A program made the translations under genes and the position numbers. From SpSt-539 sp964549445 (lineage in GTDB: Bacteria > Planctomycetota > Phycisphaerae > UBA1845 > UTPLA1), in contig CAZJVS010000007.1 in the NCBI GenBank assembly GCA_964549445.1, forward strand, positions 62,001 through 126,000: a stretch of 64,000 bases of DNA, given 5' to 3'. Under the pieces are notes generated by a model. The model saw only the letters and a list, made by a program, of their open reading frames with translations. It had not been told where the DNA came from and ran no database searches. Below are positions 15,874 to 24,709 of the stretch, piece by piece. The first letter of the stretch is position 1, and each line of letters begins with the position of its first letter.

Positions 15874-16509
15874 ATGATGGCGTCGGGATTGCGATGGCTG
15901 GTGGCGGCACTGATCGGGTCGTCCGGGGTGACGAGTTGCGCGATGACGAAGCAGCGGGTTGACGCGAGTCAGCGGGTTTCGGATGCGCAGCGCGCGGTGC
16001 TGGAGGAGCGAGGCTGGTCGGCGCGGGTTGGTGACGGGTTGGGGATCTGGGTTTCGGTGGGGGAGCAGCGGGTTCGCGGGATTCGCGGAGGGATTATTGA
16101 GTTCGAGTATCCGTGCTCGACGGCGGCGCGCGGGGTGGGGGAGCGCGAGGGGTCGTACCAGACGCCGCGCGGGTGGCATGTGGTGGCGGATCGGATCGGG
16201 GAGGGGCTGCCGGCGGGGGCGGTGCTGCGGGATCGGGTATTTACGGGCGAAGTAATGATCAGCCGGACGGATGACGCGCGGGATCATGTTCTGTCGCGGA
16301 TTCTGCGGCTGCAGGGAGTTGAGGCGGGAGTAAACGCCGGGCGGGGAGTCGATTCGTACGATCGGTATATCTATATCCATGGCACGTCGGCGGAGGATAA
16401 GATCGGGGGGCCGGCGTCGGCGGGGTGCGTTCGGATGTGCAATTTGGACGTGATCGAGCTATTTGAGCGGGTTGGGAGCGGGAGATTGGTATTGATCACG
16501 GAGCAGTGA
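15874..16509 (+). CDS. L,D-transpeptidase (YkuD) lipoprotein
   Basis: 211 aa. The ATG at 15874 has GAAGG just upstream and gives a lipoprotein signal MMASGLRWLVAALIGSSG with lipobox VTSC; a GTG at 15814 is less likely. The YkuD active site is present: His169-Gly-Thr and SAGCVRM with nucleophile Cys185 and Arg187. Such enzymes form 3-3 cross-links in peptidoglycan or attach proteins to it. Anchored in the outer or inner membrane. It lies 66 bp after the NusG paralogue. Confidence 0.85.
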   Translation: MMASGLRWLVAALIGSSGVTSCAMTKQRVDASQRVSDAQRAVLEERGWSARVGDGLGIWVSVGEQRVRGIRGGIIEFEYPCSTAARGVGEREGSYQTPRGWHVVADRIGEGLPAGAVLRDRVFTGEVMISRTDDARDHVLSRILRLQGVEAGVNAGRGVDSYDRYIYIHGTSAEDKIGGPASAGCVRMCNLDVIELFERVGSGRLVLITEQ

Positions 16510-16577
16510 GGGGCTGGTGGGTCGGCAATCCGGGAAAACCCTGGTCGCAACTTCAGGAGAATTCCGGGCCGCGGGGG

Positions 16578-16607
16578 TTGAGTTGGGGTGCATGATTTTC
16601 GTACACT
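16578..16607 (+). promoter_or_regulatory. Promoter of the PEP-CTERM gene
   Basis: TTGAGT (16578-16583) and TACACT (16602-16607) are 18 bp apart; transcription would begin near 16614, 38 nt before the chosen ATG. Motif-based. Confidence 0.5.
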
Positions 16608-16651
16608 ATTGGAAGTCATCGGCCTATGCACTTGTGCGGGAGGAGGAAGGC

Positions 16652-17569
16652 ATGCAATCGTACGCGAATCTTCGACGGATCCTCGCGGGCACGGTCTTCG
16701 CTGCGGCCACGTTGTTGTGCGCGGCGAGAACGGCGAATGCGCAGTTTGTCATGATGCCGGACTCGACCAACAACCGAATTGTGTTGTTCGATCCGAACAA
16801 CGGCTCGCTGCTTAATCCGAACTTGTTCGCGCTTCCGGGTGGGACGCCGATACATTCGATGCAGGTCGGAAGCGAGATCTGGGTGTCGGAGCAGGTGGGC
16901 GATCGCGTCGTGCGGTACAACTTTGTAGGTGGCGTGCTAGGACAAATGGGCACGGCCGGGCTCGACAACATTCGCGGCATGGAGCAGATCGGGAATACGG
17001 TTTATGTGACGAACTCCGGAACAAACAATGGTGCGCCGGGCGCGGCGGTCGTGAAGTTTGATACGGCGGGAAACCCGGGCGGATTCATTTCGACGGCGGT
17101 CGGGGCAACGAGCCCGTTCGGGATTCTTGATCATCTGGGCGACATGCTGGTGTCGTCGAGCAATGCGAATGACGACATACATCGCTATACGCTGGCCGGG
17201 GCTTCAGCGGGGACGTTTCACAACAGCACGTCGTTGAACTTTGCCGAGCAGATGACGCACGATCCGACCGGGAATGTGTTGGTGGCTGGATTCTCGTCGA
17301 ACAACATACTTCGACTGAACGCCAATACTGGGGCGATCATCAACACGTACACGGCTTCGGGCGCGCGCGGGGTATATCAGCTTGGCAACGGGAACATCCT
17401 GTGGTCGAGCGGGGCGGGCGTGTTCGTGCTCGATCCGAGCACGGGAGCGAGTTCGCAGGTGTATCAGGGCGGCGGGCGATATCTTGACGATCTCGTGATT
17501 CCGGAGCCGGCCAGTCTGGCGCTGTTTGCCGTGGCGGGATTGGCGCTGCGACTTCGGCGACGGGCGTAA
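16652..17569 (+). CDS. PEP-CTERM exported beta-propeller-like protein
   Basis: 305 aa. The ATG at 16652 has a strong AGGAGGAAGG and gives a clean signal peptide (about 1-30, ending NANAQ-like TANAQ). The body (about 31-275) consists of repeated NxxxRxxxxG(A)xI and SNNxIxR-type blades, as in NHL or SMP30-like propellers. It ends VIPEPASLALFAVAGLALRL with an Arg tail, a PEP-CTERM sorting signal for exosortase processing; no exosortase gene is in the window. It has its own promoter and a terminator after it. Confidence 0.85.
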   Translation: MQSYANLRRILAGTVFAAATLLCAARTANAQFVMMPDSTNNRIVLFDPNNGSLLNPNLFALPGGTPIHSMQVGSEIWVSEQVGDRVVRYNFVGGVLGQMGTAGLDNIRGMEQIGNTVYVTNSGTNNGAPGAAVVKFDTAGNPGGFISTAVGATSPFGILDHLGDMLVSSSNANDDIHRYTLAGASAGTFHNSTSLNFAEQMTHDPTGNVLVAGFSSNNILRLNANTGAIINTYTASGARGVYQLGNGNILWSSGAGVFVLDPSTGASSQVYQGGGRYLDDLVIPEPASLALFAVAGLALRLRRRA

Positions 17570-17600
17570 AACGCTCCAGAGACTTGTTTGAGCAACGAAT

Positions 17601-17635
17601 GGCCTCCCGAGTGTTTGGGGGGCCTTTTCTTTTTT
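17601..17635 (+). terminator. Rho-independent terminator
   Basis: GGCCTCCC (17601-17608) pairs with GGGGGGCC (17617-17624; one G-T pair), then TTTTCTTTTTT. The convergent purK gene ends at 17634, so the T-tract touches its stop. Confidence 0.85.
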
Positions 17636-18773
17636 ACGCGCGGGGTTCTAGGGCGTTGCGGGCTCTGAGCACCGATTCGAGAGCGGCGGTGGGGGTGTCG
17701 GCGGTGGCGGTCAGGTGGCCCATTTTGCGGCCGGGGCGGGGATGGGCTTTTCCGTAGAGATGCAGCTTCACATTTGGGATGGCGAGGGCGAGGTCCCAGC
17801 GGGGTTCGCCGGTGGTCCAGAGGTCGCCGAGTAGATTGGCGATGGCTGCTGGCATGAGGAGCGAGGGGTCGCCGAGGGGGAGGCCGCAGACGGCGCGGAG
17901 CTGTTGTTCGAACTGGCTTGTGATGCAGGCGTCGAAGGACCAGTGGCCAGAGTTGTGGGGGCGGGGGGCGAGTTCGTTGACGAGCAGATCGCCGCTGGGG
18001 AGGAGGAACATTTCGACGGCGAGGAGGCCGACGACGTCGAGGGCGGTGGCGATGTCGGTGGCGAGATGCTGGGCGCGGGTCGCGATGGCGGGGTCGATGC
18101 GGGCGGGGGCGACGCTGGTGTCGAGGATGTGGCGGCGGTGATCGTTTTCGGCGACGGGGAAGCAGCGGGCGCGGCCTTCGAGGTCGCGGGCGGCGATGAC
18201 GGAGAGCTCGCGGTCGAAGGGGACGAATGCTTCGAGGACGCCGTGCGGGTCGTTGAGTTTGTTCCAGGCGTCGGCGGCGCGGTCGGGTGAGTCGATGCGC
18301 GTCTGGCCTTTGCCGTCGTAGCCGAATCCGGCGGTTTTGAGGATGCAAGGCGTGCCGAGGGCGGCGACGGCTTCGCGGAGCTCGGGTTCGGAGTTCACGG
18401 GGCGGTAGGCTGCGACGGGGAAGCCGGATTTTGTCAGGAAGTTTTTTTCGCGGAGGCGGTGCTGGCAGATGTGGAGGACGTGGGCCGAGGGGCGGACGGG
18501 TTTCAGATCGGCGACGGCTTCGACGGTGCGACTGGGGATGTTTTCGAATTCCATCGTGACGACGTCGCAGCGGCTGGCGAAGTAGCGTGCGGCTTCGATG
18601 TCGTCGTAGGGGGCGGCGATTTCGACGTCGGCGACCTGGCCGGTGGGGGAGTCGGGCGTGGGGTCGAGGGCGTGAACGCGGTATCCCATGCGACGGGCGG
18701 CGATGGCGAACATGCGGCCGAGCTGGCCGCCGCCGAGGATTCCGATGGTGCTGCCGGGGAGGATGGGGTTCAC
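17634..18773 (-). CDS. purK: N5-carboxyaminoimidazole ribonucleotide synthase
   Basis: 379 aa. ATP-grasp enzyme that carboxylates AIR to N5-CAIR in de novo purine synthesis. The N-terminus GSTIGILGGGQLGRMFAIAA is the family's nucleotide/AIR domain; ATP-grasp strands follow (CILKTAGFGYDGKGQ, EAFVPFDRELSVI, ELAPRPHNSGH). The start is GTG at 18773, whose first four bases overlap purE's stop codon (GTGA), a sign of translational coupling. Partners: purE just upstream and purB nearby on the other strand. Confidence 0.94.
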   Translation of the reverse strand: MNPILPGSTIGILGGGQLGRMFAIAARRMGYRVHALDPTPDSPTGQVADVEIAAPYDDIEAARYFASRCDVVTMEFENIPSRTVEAVADLKPVRPSAHVLHICQHRLREKNFLTKSGFPVAAYRPVNSEPELREAVAALGTPCILKTAGFGYDGKGQTRIDSPDRAADAWNKLNDPHGVLEAFVPFDRELSVIAARDLEGRARCFPVAENDHRRHILDTSVAPARIDPAIATRAQHLATDIATALDVVGLLAVEMFLLPSGDLLVNELAPRPHNSGHWSFDACITSQFEQQLRAVCGLPLGDPSLLMPAAIANLLGDLWTTGEPRWDLALAIPNVKLHLYGKAHPRPGRKMGHLTATADTPTAALESVLRARNALEPRA

Positions 18774-19249
18774 GGCTGGGCGTCCAGGACGGATTGGGTT
18801 TGCCTGGCGCGGAAGTCGGCGAGCCGTTGGCGGATGTCGGGGTGCTTGCGGGCGAGGATGGCGGCGGCGAGCAGGGCGGCGTTGGTTGCGCCGGCCTTGC
18901 CGATGGCGACGGTGGCGACCGGGATGCCGGCGGGCATTTGGTTGATGGAGAGGAGCGAGTCGAGACCTTTGAGGGTCTGGGTTTCGACGGGGACGCCGAT
19001 GACGGGGAGCAGCGACTTGGCGGCGGTCATGCCGGGGAGGTGAGCCGAGCCGCCGGCGCCGGCGATGATGACTTCGATGCCGCGGGACTCGGCCTGTTCG
19101 GCGAAGTCGAACATGAGATCGGGGGTGCGGTGGGCGGAGACGACGCGCCAGTCGAACGGAATTTGCATCGCAGTGAGCTGGTCGGCGGCGTGTTGAAGCG
19201 TCGGTCGGTCGGATTCGCTGCCCATGACGATGGCGACGAGGGGTTGCAT
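18770..19249 (-). CDS. purE: N5-carboxyaminoimidazole ribonucleotide mutase
   Basis: 159 aa, class I PurE, which moves the carboxyl group of N5-CAIR to give CAIR. Family motifs: MGSESDRPTLQHA near the start, VVSAHRTPD, and GAGGSAHLPGM. The ATG at 19249 has CCGGAG 8 nt upstream; longer in-frame extensions to 19492 run into the divergent lipoprotein gene and lack the family signature. Co-transcribed with purK. Confidence 0.95.
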   Translation of the reverse strand: MQPLVAIVMGSESDRPTLQHAADQLTAMQIPFDWRVVSAHRTPDLMFDFAEQAESRGIEVIIAGAGGSAHLPGMTAAKSLLPVIGVPVETQTLKGLDSLLSINQMPAGIPVATVAIGKAGATNAALLAAAILARKHPDIRQRLADFRARQTQSVLDAQP

Positions 19250-19343
19250 CGCGCGCTCCGGGTGATGCGCGGAGGATAACGCGGGCGTGCTGCGCGGTCG
19301 AGCGATTGCGACGGGCGCGGGCGGGCCGTAGCATCGGCCGGGT

Positions 19344-20306
19344 ATGGCGAAATTGTTCAGATGCGCGTTGTGGTTGGCGGCGGGTGCGGCTTTCGTGACG
19401 GGGTGCGAGAAGCCGCACGATAAGGGGCCGCCGGTTGAGGTCGAGCGGGAGGCGTGGAACTTCCGGGGGGTGATGGGGAAGGAACTGATCACGACCCACT
19501 ACCGGGTGCGGACGACGTGCACGAATCCGGCGCTTCTGGAGCGGCTGCCTGTTTTCCTCGAGACGTGCTGGACGGAGTATGAGAAGTTCGTGCCGTCGGA
19601 GAAGACGCCGAGCGAACCGGCGGTGGCGTATCTGTTTCAGACGCGGCAGCAGTGGGAGATATTCACCAAGTCTTTCTCGCCGATGCGGGCGAGCACTTAT
19701 TTGATGATTCGTTCCGGGGGGTACGAGGAGCGGGGGGTCACGGTTTCGCACTATGGCCGGATGGCGACGACGCTGTCAGTGATGTCGCACGAGGGGCTTC
19801 ACCAGTACCTGTCGTTGACGCGGGGCGGGCTGCTGCCGGCGTGGGTGAACGAGGGGCTGGCGTGCTATTTCGAGGCGTTTGAGCTGGACGAGGAAGGACG
19901 GCCGACGTTTACGCCGCGGAACAATTTCATCCGTCGGAACAGCTTGCGTGATGCGTTCTTGAAGCAGCAGATGTTTGAACTGCCGGAGCTGCTGGCGACG
20001 AACGCGGGGCGGGTGGTGGCGATGCCGTCGATGCGGGTGCGGACGTATTACGCGCAGTGCTGGTCGCTGGTGCTGATGCTGATGGAGGAGGACCCCAAGA
20101 CGAGCGCGGAGGGGGCGGGGTTCCGGCGGCTGCTGAAGGACCTGGGAAGCCCGGAGATGAAGCAGACGCTGACGGCGTCGTTGAGCGAGACACCGGGAAG
20201 CATGGAGGCGGGGGAGCGGATCTTCCGGGCGTATGTAAGTGAGGATGTCGACGGGTTCAAGCTGAAGTATGAGGCGTATGTGCGGAAGCTGCTCGAACTG
20301 AAATGA
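19344..20306 (+). CDS. DUF1570-like metallopeptidase lipoprotein
   Basis: 320 aa. Lipoprotein signal with lipobox VTGC (Cys about 21). A gluzincin-type zinc site is visible: H149-E150-G-L-H153, then N169-E170-G-L as the likely third ligand, the pattern of planctomycete DUF1570 proteins. The protein would be tethered in the envelope and face outward. Substrate unknown. It is divergent from purE and 16 bp ahead of purB, so it may share purB's transcript. The ribosome site before ATG is weak. Confidence 0.75.
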   Translation: MAKLFRCALWLAAGAAFVTGCEKPHDKGPPVEVEREAWNFRGVMGKELITTHYRVRTTCTNPALLERLPVFLETCWTEYEKFVPSEKTPSEPAVAYLFQTRQQWEIFTKSFSPMRASTYLMIRSGGYEERGVTVSHYGRMATTLSVMSHEGLHQYLSLTRGGLLPAWVNEGLACYFEAFELDEEGRPTFTPRNNFIRRNSLRDAFLKQQMFELPELLATNAGRVVAMPSMRVRTYYAQCWSLVLMLMEEDPKTSAEGAGFRRLLKDLGSPEMKQTLTASLSETPGSMEAGERIFRAYVSEDVDGFKLKYEAYVRKLLELK

Positions 20307-20322
20307 GCGGCGCGGGAATTCG

Positions 20323-21765
20323 ATGGCGCGGGTGACGGACAGTGCGGCGAGCGTGTATGTGAGTCCGCTGGTGACGCGGAATGCATCGCGCGAGATGAGC
20401 GAGCTGTTTTCGGCGCGGCGGCGGGCGCTGGAGTGGCGGCGAGTGTGGCTGGCGCTGGCGGAGGCGCAGCGCGAGTTGAAGCTGGGGGTTTCGGCAGGGG
20501 CGGTGGCGGCGCTGCGGCGGGGATTGCAGCGGATTGATCTCGAGGCGGCTGCACGGCACGAGCGGCGGACGCGGCATGATCTGGTTGCGCATCTGCTGGC
20601 GTACGCGGATGTGGCGCCGGCGGCGCGGCGGGTGTTGCACCTCGGCGCGACGAGCATGGATGTTGTCGATAACGCCGACGTGGTGATCATGCGCGAGGGG
20701 CTGGGGCGGGTTCGGGACTGGCTCGTCAACGTGGTCGAGGCGCTGGCGGGGCGGGCGCGGGAGTATCGGGCGCTGCCCTGCCTTGGGTTTACGCACTACC
20801 AGCCGGCACAGGTGACGACGGTCGGGAAGCGGGTGTCGCTGTGGGCGTGGGATTTCGTGCGCGACTTGGAGGAAGTGCAGGGGCGGATCGATCGATTGGC
20901 GCTACGCGGTTTGCGCGGGGCGACGGGGACGCAGGCGAGTTTTCTGGAGTTGTGCGGGAGTGCGCGGCGGGTAGAGGAGCTGGAGCGGCGGTTTGCGCGG
21001 AAGCTGGGATTCGAGCGGTGCGAGCCGGTGACCGGGCAAACCTATTCGCGGAAGGTGGACGGTCTGATCATCGCGGCGCTGGCGGGCGTAGCAGCGTCGG
21101 TGCACAAGCTGGCGAATGACGTGCGGCTGCTGGCGAACCTGCGCGAGATTGAGGAGCCGTTTGAGCGCGGGCAGGTGGGGAGCTCGGCGATGGCTTACAA
21201 GCGCAATCCGATGCTGAGCGAGCGGGCGACGGGCTTGGCGCGGTTTGTGATTGCGCTCTCGCAGTCGGCGTGGCAGACGGCGGCGGAACAGTGGCTCGAG
21301 CGGACTCTGGATGATTCGTCGAACAAGCGGCTGGTCGTGCCGGAGGCGTTTCTGGCGACGGATGGGATTCTGCAGATCGTTCTGCACATTACGAGGGGGT
21401 TTGTGGTGTATCCGCGGGTGATGGCGGCGCGGCTGGCGGAGGAGCTGCCGTTCATGGCGACGGAGCGGATACTGGTGGAGGCGGTGAAGGCGGGGGGCGA
21501 TCGGCAGGCGCTGCACGAGCGGATTCGGCGGCACAGCGTGGCGGCGGCGCGGGAGGTGAAGGAATTCGGGCGGGCGAATGACCTGCTGGAGCGGTTGCGG
21601 GGCGATGCGGCGTTTGCAACGGTGAAGTTTGAGCGGGCGGTTGATCCGAAGGCGTTTGTGGGGATGGCGGCGCGGCAGGTCGATCGGTTTCTGAGCGGGA
21701 CGGTGCGGCCGGTGTTGGGGAGGTATCGAAAAGTTCGACGAATGGACTCTTCGCTGCGTGTCTAG
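20323..21765 (+). CDS. purB: Adenylosuccinate lyase
   Basis: 480 aa. It splits SAICAR to AICAR and adenylosuccinate to AMP plus fumarate. The fumarase/aspartase superfamily signature GSSAMAYKRNP is at about 287-297, with HLGATSMDVVDNAD (the substrate-binding loop) earlier and GFTHYQPAQ in the middle. Length fits the longer, animal-type PurB. GGGAATTC precedes the ATG. It works with purEK across the divergent region; pyrE follows after a minus-strand gene. Confidence 0.95.
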   Translation: MARVTDSAASVYVSPLVTRNASREMSELFSARRRALEWRRVWLALAEAQRELKLGVSAGAVAALRRGLQRIDLEAAARHERRTRHDLVAHLLAYADVAPAARRVLHLGATSMDVVDNADVVIMREGLGRVRDWLVNVVEALAGRAREYRALPCLGFTHYQPAQVTTVGKRVSLWAWDFVRDLEEVQGRIDRLALRGLRGATGTQASFLELCGSARRVEELERRFARKLGFERCEPVTGQTYSRKVDGLIIAALAGVAASVHKLANDVRLLANLREIEEPFERGQVGSSAMAYKRNPMLSERATGLARFVIALSQSAWQTAAEQWLERTLDDSSNKRLVVPEAFLATDGILQIVLHITRGFVVYPRVMAARLAEELPFMATERILVEAVKAGGDRQALHERIRRHSVAAAREVKEFGRANDLLERLRGDAAFATVKFERAVDPKAFVGMAARQVDRFLSGTVRPVLGRYRKVRRMDSSLRV

Positions 21766-21786
21766 CGCGGACCCGCCTCTTGTAGC

Positions 21787-22158
21787 CTATCGGAGGGGTT
21801 CCAGGATTCGCTCGAAGGCGTATCGCGTTGAGAGTTCGGCCAACATCGCGAGCATGACCGCGATAGTCACCGACGCGAAGGCGAACGCGACGAGCTTGGG
21901 TCGCGGACATTTCCAGGCCAGAATTCCGCTGAGGGCTGCGAGAACGGAGAACGCGAGCGGAATCCACGCGTGCGCGATGAAAAGGCGAGTCAATGCGTCG
22001 AGTCGAACGTCGGAAAAAATGCGCTGAATTGCAGGCGCACGCATGAACGCGAAGTGCGCGCCGTAGGCGGCGGTGATGAGCGCGATCGCGGATGCGCTGG
22101 CCGCTAGAAGCCTGTATACGAAGTCGTCCCTCGGGAGTGGAGTTGTGGATTCGATCAT
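21787..22158 (-). CDS. Three-TM membrane protein, unrecognised
   Basis: 123 aa, nearly all hydrophobic: TM helices about 15-38, 60-80 and 88-110, with an Arg/Asp-rich loop (IQRIFSDVRLDALTR) between the first two. It is divergent from pyrE and shares the intergenic region that holds a 12-bp inverted repeat. No family recognised; the regular hydrophobic pattern makes it a likely real gene. Confidence 0.6.
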   Translation of the reverse strand: MIESTTPLPRDDFVYRLLAASASAIALITAAYGAHFAFMRAPAIQRIFSDVRLDALTRLFIAHAWIPLAFSVLAALSGILAWKCPRPKLVAFAFASVTIAVMLAMLAELSTRYAFERILEPLR

Positions 22159-22190
22159 AGAAGCCGCACGGTCCGCGGACCGGAATCACT

Positions 22191-22235
22191 CCGATGCTTT
22201 GGCTGATTGTGCATGGTCGATCTCCAAAGCATCGG
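22191..22235. promoter_or_regulatory. 12-bp perfect inverted repeat ahead of pyrE
   Basis: CCGATGCTTTGG (22191-22202) and CCAAAGCATCGG (22224-22235) are perfect reverse complements around a 21-nt spacer, between two divergent genes. No T-tract follows, so it is not a plain terminator. It could be a leader-RNA hairpin controlling pyrE or a protein-binding operator. A possible -10 element TATCAT lies at 22246-22251. Confidence 0.65.
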
Positions 22236-22273
22236 CCGTTGTGCTTATCATATCGACTTGAAAGCGAGGCGAC

Positions 22274-22804
22274 ATGGAGCATCGTGAACTGGCGGAGCGC
22301 GTGCGAGGGGCAGCGTATCTGGAGGGGGAGTTTACGCTGCGGTCGGGGCGGAAGAGCAGCTTTTATCTCGACAAGTATTTGTTTGAGACGCAGCCGGAGA
22401 TTTTGCGCGAACTGGGGGCGGTGTTTGCGAAGCGGGTGAGCGGGCGGACGACGCTCATCGCCGGGGCGGAGCTGGGCGGGGTGGCGCTGGCGGCGTCGGC
22501 GTCGATGGCTTCGGCGCTGCCGTTCATCATCGTGCGGAATGCGAAGAAGGATTACGGAACGGGCAAGCCGTTTGAGGGGAAGTTGAAGGCGGGCGACGTG
22601 GTTTTGCTCGTCGAGGATGTGGCGACGACGGGCGGGCAGGTGCTGGAGGCGGCGAAGGTGATCCGCGAGGCGGGGGCGACGGTCGAGAAGATCGTGGCGG
22701 TGATCGACCGGGGCGAGGGGGCGCGTGAGAATATCGAGAAGGCGGGGCATGTGTTTGAGGCGATCTTGTCGGCGGAGGATTTGAGACTGCCACGGATGGC
22801 CTGA
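22274..22804 (+). CDS. pyrE: Orotate phosphoribosyltransferase
   Basis: 176 aa. It joins orotate and PRPP to give OMP in pyrimidine synthesis. Seen: N-terminal GEFTLRSGRKSSFYLDKY, the catalytic loop K-K-D-Y-G, and the PRPP-binding motif VVLLVEDVATTGGQV. Length is on the short side of the family but complete. GCGAGGC precedes the ATG. Carbamoyl-phosphate synthase (carBA at 46-51 kb) feeds the same pathway. Confidence 0.95.
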   Translation: MEHRELAERVRGAAYLEGEFTLRSGRKSSFYLDKYLFETQPEILRELGAVFAKRVSGRTTLIAGAELGGVALAASASMASALPFIIVRNAKKDYGTGKPFEGKLKAGDVVLLVEDVATTGGQVLEAAKVIREAGATVEKIVAVIDRGEGARENIEKAGHVFEAILSAEDLRLPRMA

Positions 22805-22840
22805 CGAGCGCACGACTTCCGTTCGTGTGGGAGGGATGAG

Positions 22841-23566
22841 ATGAAGCTTCGATGGTTGGCGGTAGTCTGTTTCTCGGTGACGCCTTTGATGGCGGCGCCG
22901 GTGGTCGACGTCTGTTTTTCGCCGGGCGGGGAGTGCGAGAAGCGCGTCGTGCGGGAGATCGAGGCAGCGAAGAAGACGGTGCTGGTGCAAGCGCACGTGT
23001 TTACATCGCGGCCGATCGCGGACGCGCTGGTGGCGGCGCGGAAGCGGGGCGCGGACGTGCAGGTGATCCTTGATGCGTCGAATACGAAGGATCGGTATTC
23101 GGCGATGGGAGTGCTCAAGAAGGGGGGCGTCGAGGTGGCGCTGGATGGGAAGCATCCGGTGGCGAACAACAAGGTGATCGTGATCGATTCCGCGGTGGTC
23201 CTGACGGGGTCGATGAACTTCACGAAGGCGGCGGATGATTCGAATGCGGAGAACCTGCTGATCGTTCGCGACGCGGGGGTCGCGGGGCAGTTTGTCGAGA
23301 ATTGGAAGAAGCACTACGAACACAAGGGCGAGGCGAAGGATGGCGGCGGGGTCGCGGCTGCACCCAAGGAGGGAACGCAGACGCCGGCGGGGGATCCAAA
23401 GCCGCCGGCGACAGATGATGGACTGGTGGTCGTCACGGAGAATGGCAAGCGATATCACAAGCCGGACTGCGAGACGGTGAAGGGGGGCGGGGTGAAGATG
23501 ACCGTTGACGAGGCGAAGAAGAAGGGGAAGACGCCGTGTCGGCGGTGCAAGCCGGATGAGTCGTAA
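22841..23566 (+). CDS. Exported PLD-family protein with altered HKD motif
   Basis: 241 aa. Signal peptide about 1-19. A phospholipase D fold of the Nuc/endonuclease type (about 20-165: AHVFTSRPIADALVAARKRG, VVLTGSMNFTKAADDSNAEN). The family's H-x-K-x4-D reads N109-N110-K111-VIVI-D116: the catalytic histidine is replaced by Asn. A C-terminal domain (about 200-241) has YHKPDC and PCRRCKP, a four-residue Cys/His metal-binding module also attached to bacterial nucleases. It could be inactive, a binding protein, or use another histidine. GGGAGG precedes the ATG; pyrE ends 36 bp upstream. Confidence 0.8.
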   Translation: MKLRWLAVVCFSVTPLMAAPVVDVCFSPGGECEKRVVREIEAAKKTVLVQAHVFTSRPIADALVAARKRGADVQVILDASNTKDRYSAMGVLKKGGVEVALDGKHPVANNKVIVIDSAVVLTGSMNFTKAADDSNAENLLIVRDAGVAGQFVENWKKHYEHKGEAKDGGGVAAAPKEGTQTPAGDPKPPATDDGLVVVTENGKRYHKPDCETVKGGGVKMTVDEAKKKGKTPCRRCKPDES

Positions 23567-23758
23567 GGCTGGCGTCGAGGGCATAATTGGGGCTCATGCG
23601 ATCGGGCTAGGCGGTTCGGGTAGATATTGCGCGGGTATCATGGTATAAGGGTTGAAAGTACGCCGACAAATTCTGCAATGCTTGAGAGGGTAATGTTGAC
23701 ATCACGAGCGGGGACAGGCACAGCTCTTGGCCGGTGCCGTGGAACGACAGCGGTTCGG

Positions 23759-24697
23759 ATGCGTTTCGCTTCCGTGGCGATTGCGTGCGTGGTCGCATTG
23801 CAGGGTGGATCGGCGACGGGGCAGGCGAGCGGGGAAGTTCCGATGCCGCGGGTTGGGGAGAATCCGGTCGGTTGCAACACCAACGGATATGAAGTGTCTA
23901 CGTCCGTGCTCGGCGGAAACTGCTTCGGGGGGCCGCTGCGGTACTTCATCACGATTTCGAATCCGCTGAGCGCGCCGCCGGCGGTGACTTGCCAGGCGAG
24001 TCATGTGACGGTTCGTTTCTGGGGACCGGATAATCCGAACGTCAATCCGCATGACGTGTGCGGGTCGACCGGTGAAACGATCAACCTGACGCCGACGCCG
24101 CTGACGTTGGCGCCGGGGGCTTCGGTGAGCTTCGCGGGCGGGGACGGACCGGGCGAGATTCCGGCGCTGCTATTCACGGCGGCGGGACCGGGTCCGGTGA
24201 CGGCGTACGTGTGCGTTCAGGGTATTTCGAATCTGAGTTCGCCGGGTACACCGTTTGCGAGCGTGACGGGGATTGATACGAGCATCGGGTCGACTCCGAC
24301 GTGCACGGTTGGGCCGGCGGCGATTTGTCCGGGGGAATCGATTTGTGCGGCCGGGGCCGAGGGAGCGGGTTCGTACAGCGTTACATGGAGCGGGCCGGGG
24401 GAATTCAGCGCGAATACGGCGTGCGTTGCACCGGAAGTGCCGGGGACGTATACGGCGATTGTGACGGATGCGAATGGGTGCGTGTCGGCGGGATGCAGCG
24501 CGGTGGTTGAGGATTGCACGCCGCCGCCGGCACCGAATCCGACGCCGCCGTGCGTGTTTTGCGTCATCAATGAGCCGGGGTTTCAGCGCGAACTGCTCGG
24601 GCCGCTGGTGCCACAGACTGCGTGCGGAGTCGGGGCGGGGATGGCGTTTGCCGGCGTGCTTCTGACGCTTGCCAGTGTCCGCCGACGGCGGTGGTGA
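23759..24697 (+). CDS. Secreted protein with Cys/TM/Arg C-terminal anchor
   Basis: 312 aa from the ATG at 23759, which starts a canonical signal peptide (MRFASVAIACVVALQGGSAT). ATGs at 23693 (GAGAGGG almost touching it) and 23678 would add Arg-rich leaders. The body has Cys-rich beta-type segments (CQASHVTVRFWGPDNPN; then a PKD/Ig-like region about 215-275 with CPGESICAAG) and a Pro-rich linker. It ends TACGVGAGM, a TM helix and RRRRW. Probably surface-anchored; function unknown. Confidence 0.75.
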   Translation: MRFASVAIACVVALQGGSATGQASGEVPMPRVGENPVGCNTNGYEVSTSVLGGNCFGGPLRYFITISNPLSAPPAVTCQASHVTVRFWGPDNPNVNPHDVCGSTGETINLTPTPLTLAPGASVSFAGGDGPGEIPALLFTAAGPGPVTAYVCVQGISNLSSPGTPFASVTGIDTSIGSTPTCTVGPAAICPGESICAAGAEGAGSYSVTWSGPGEFSANTACVAPEVPGTYTAIVTDANGCVSAGCSAVVEDCTPPPAPNPTPPCVFCVINEPGFQRELLGPLVPQTACGVGAGMAFAGVLLTLASVRRRRW

Positions 24698-24709
24698 GAA
24701 GCCGCACTC

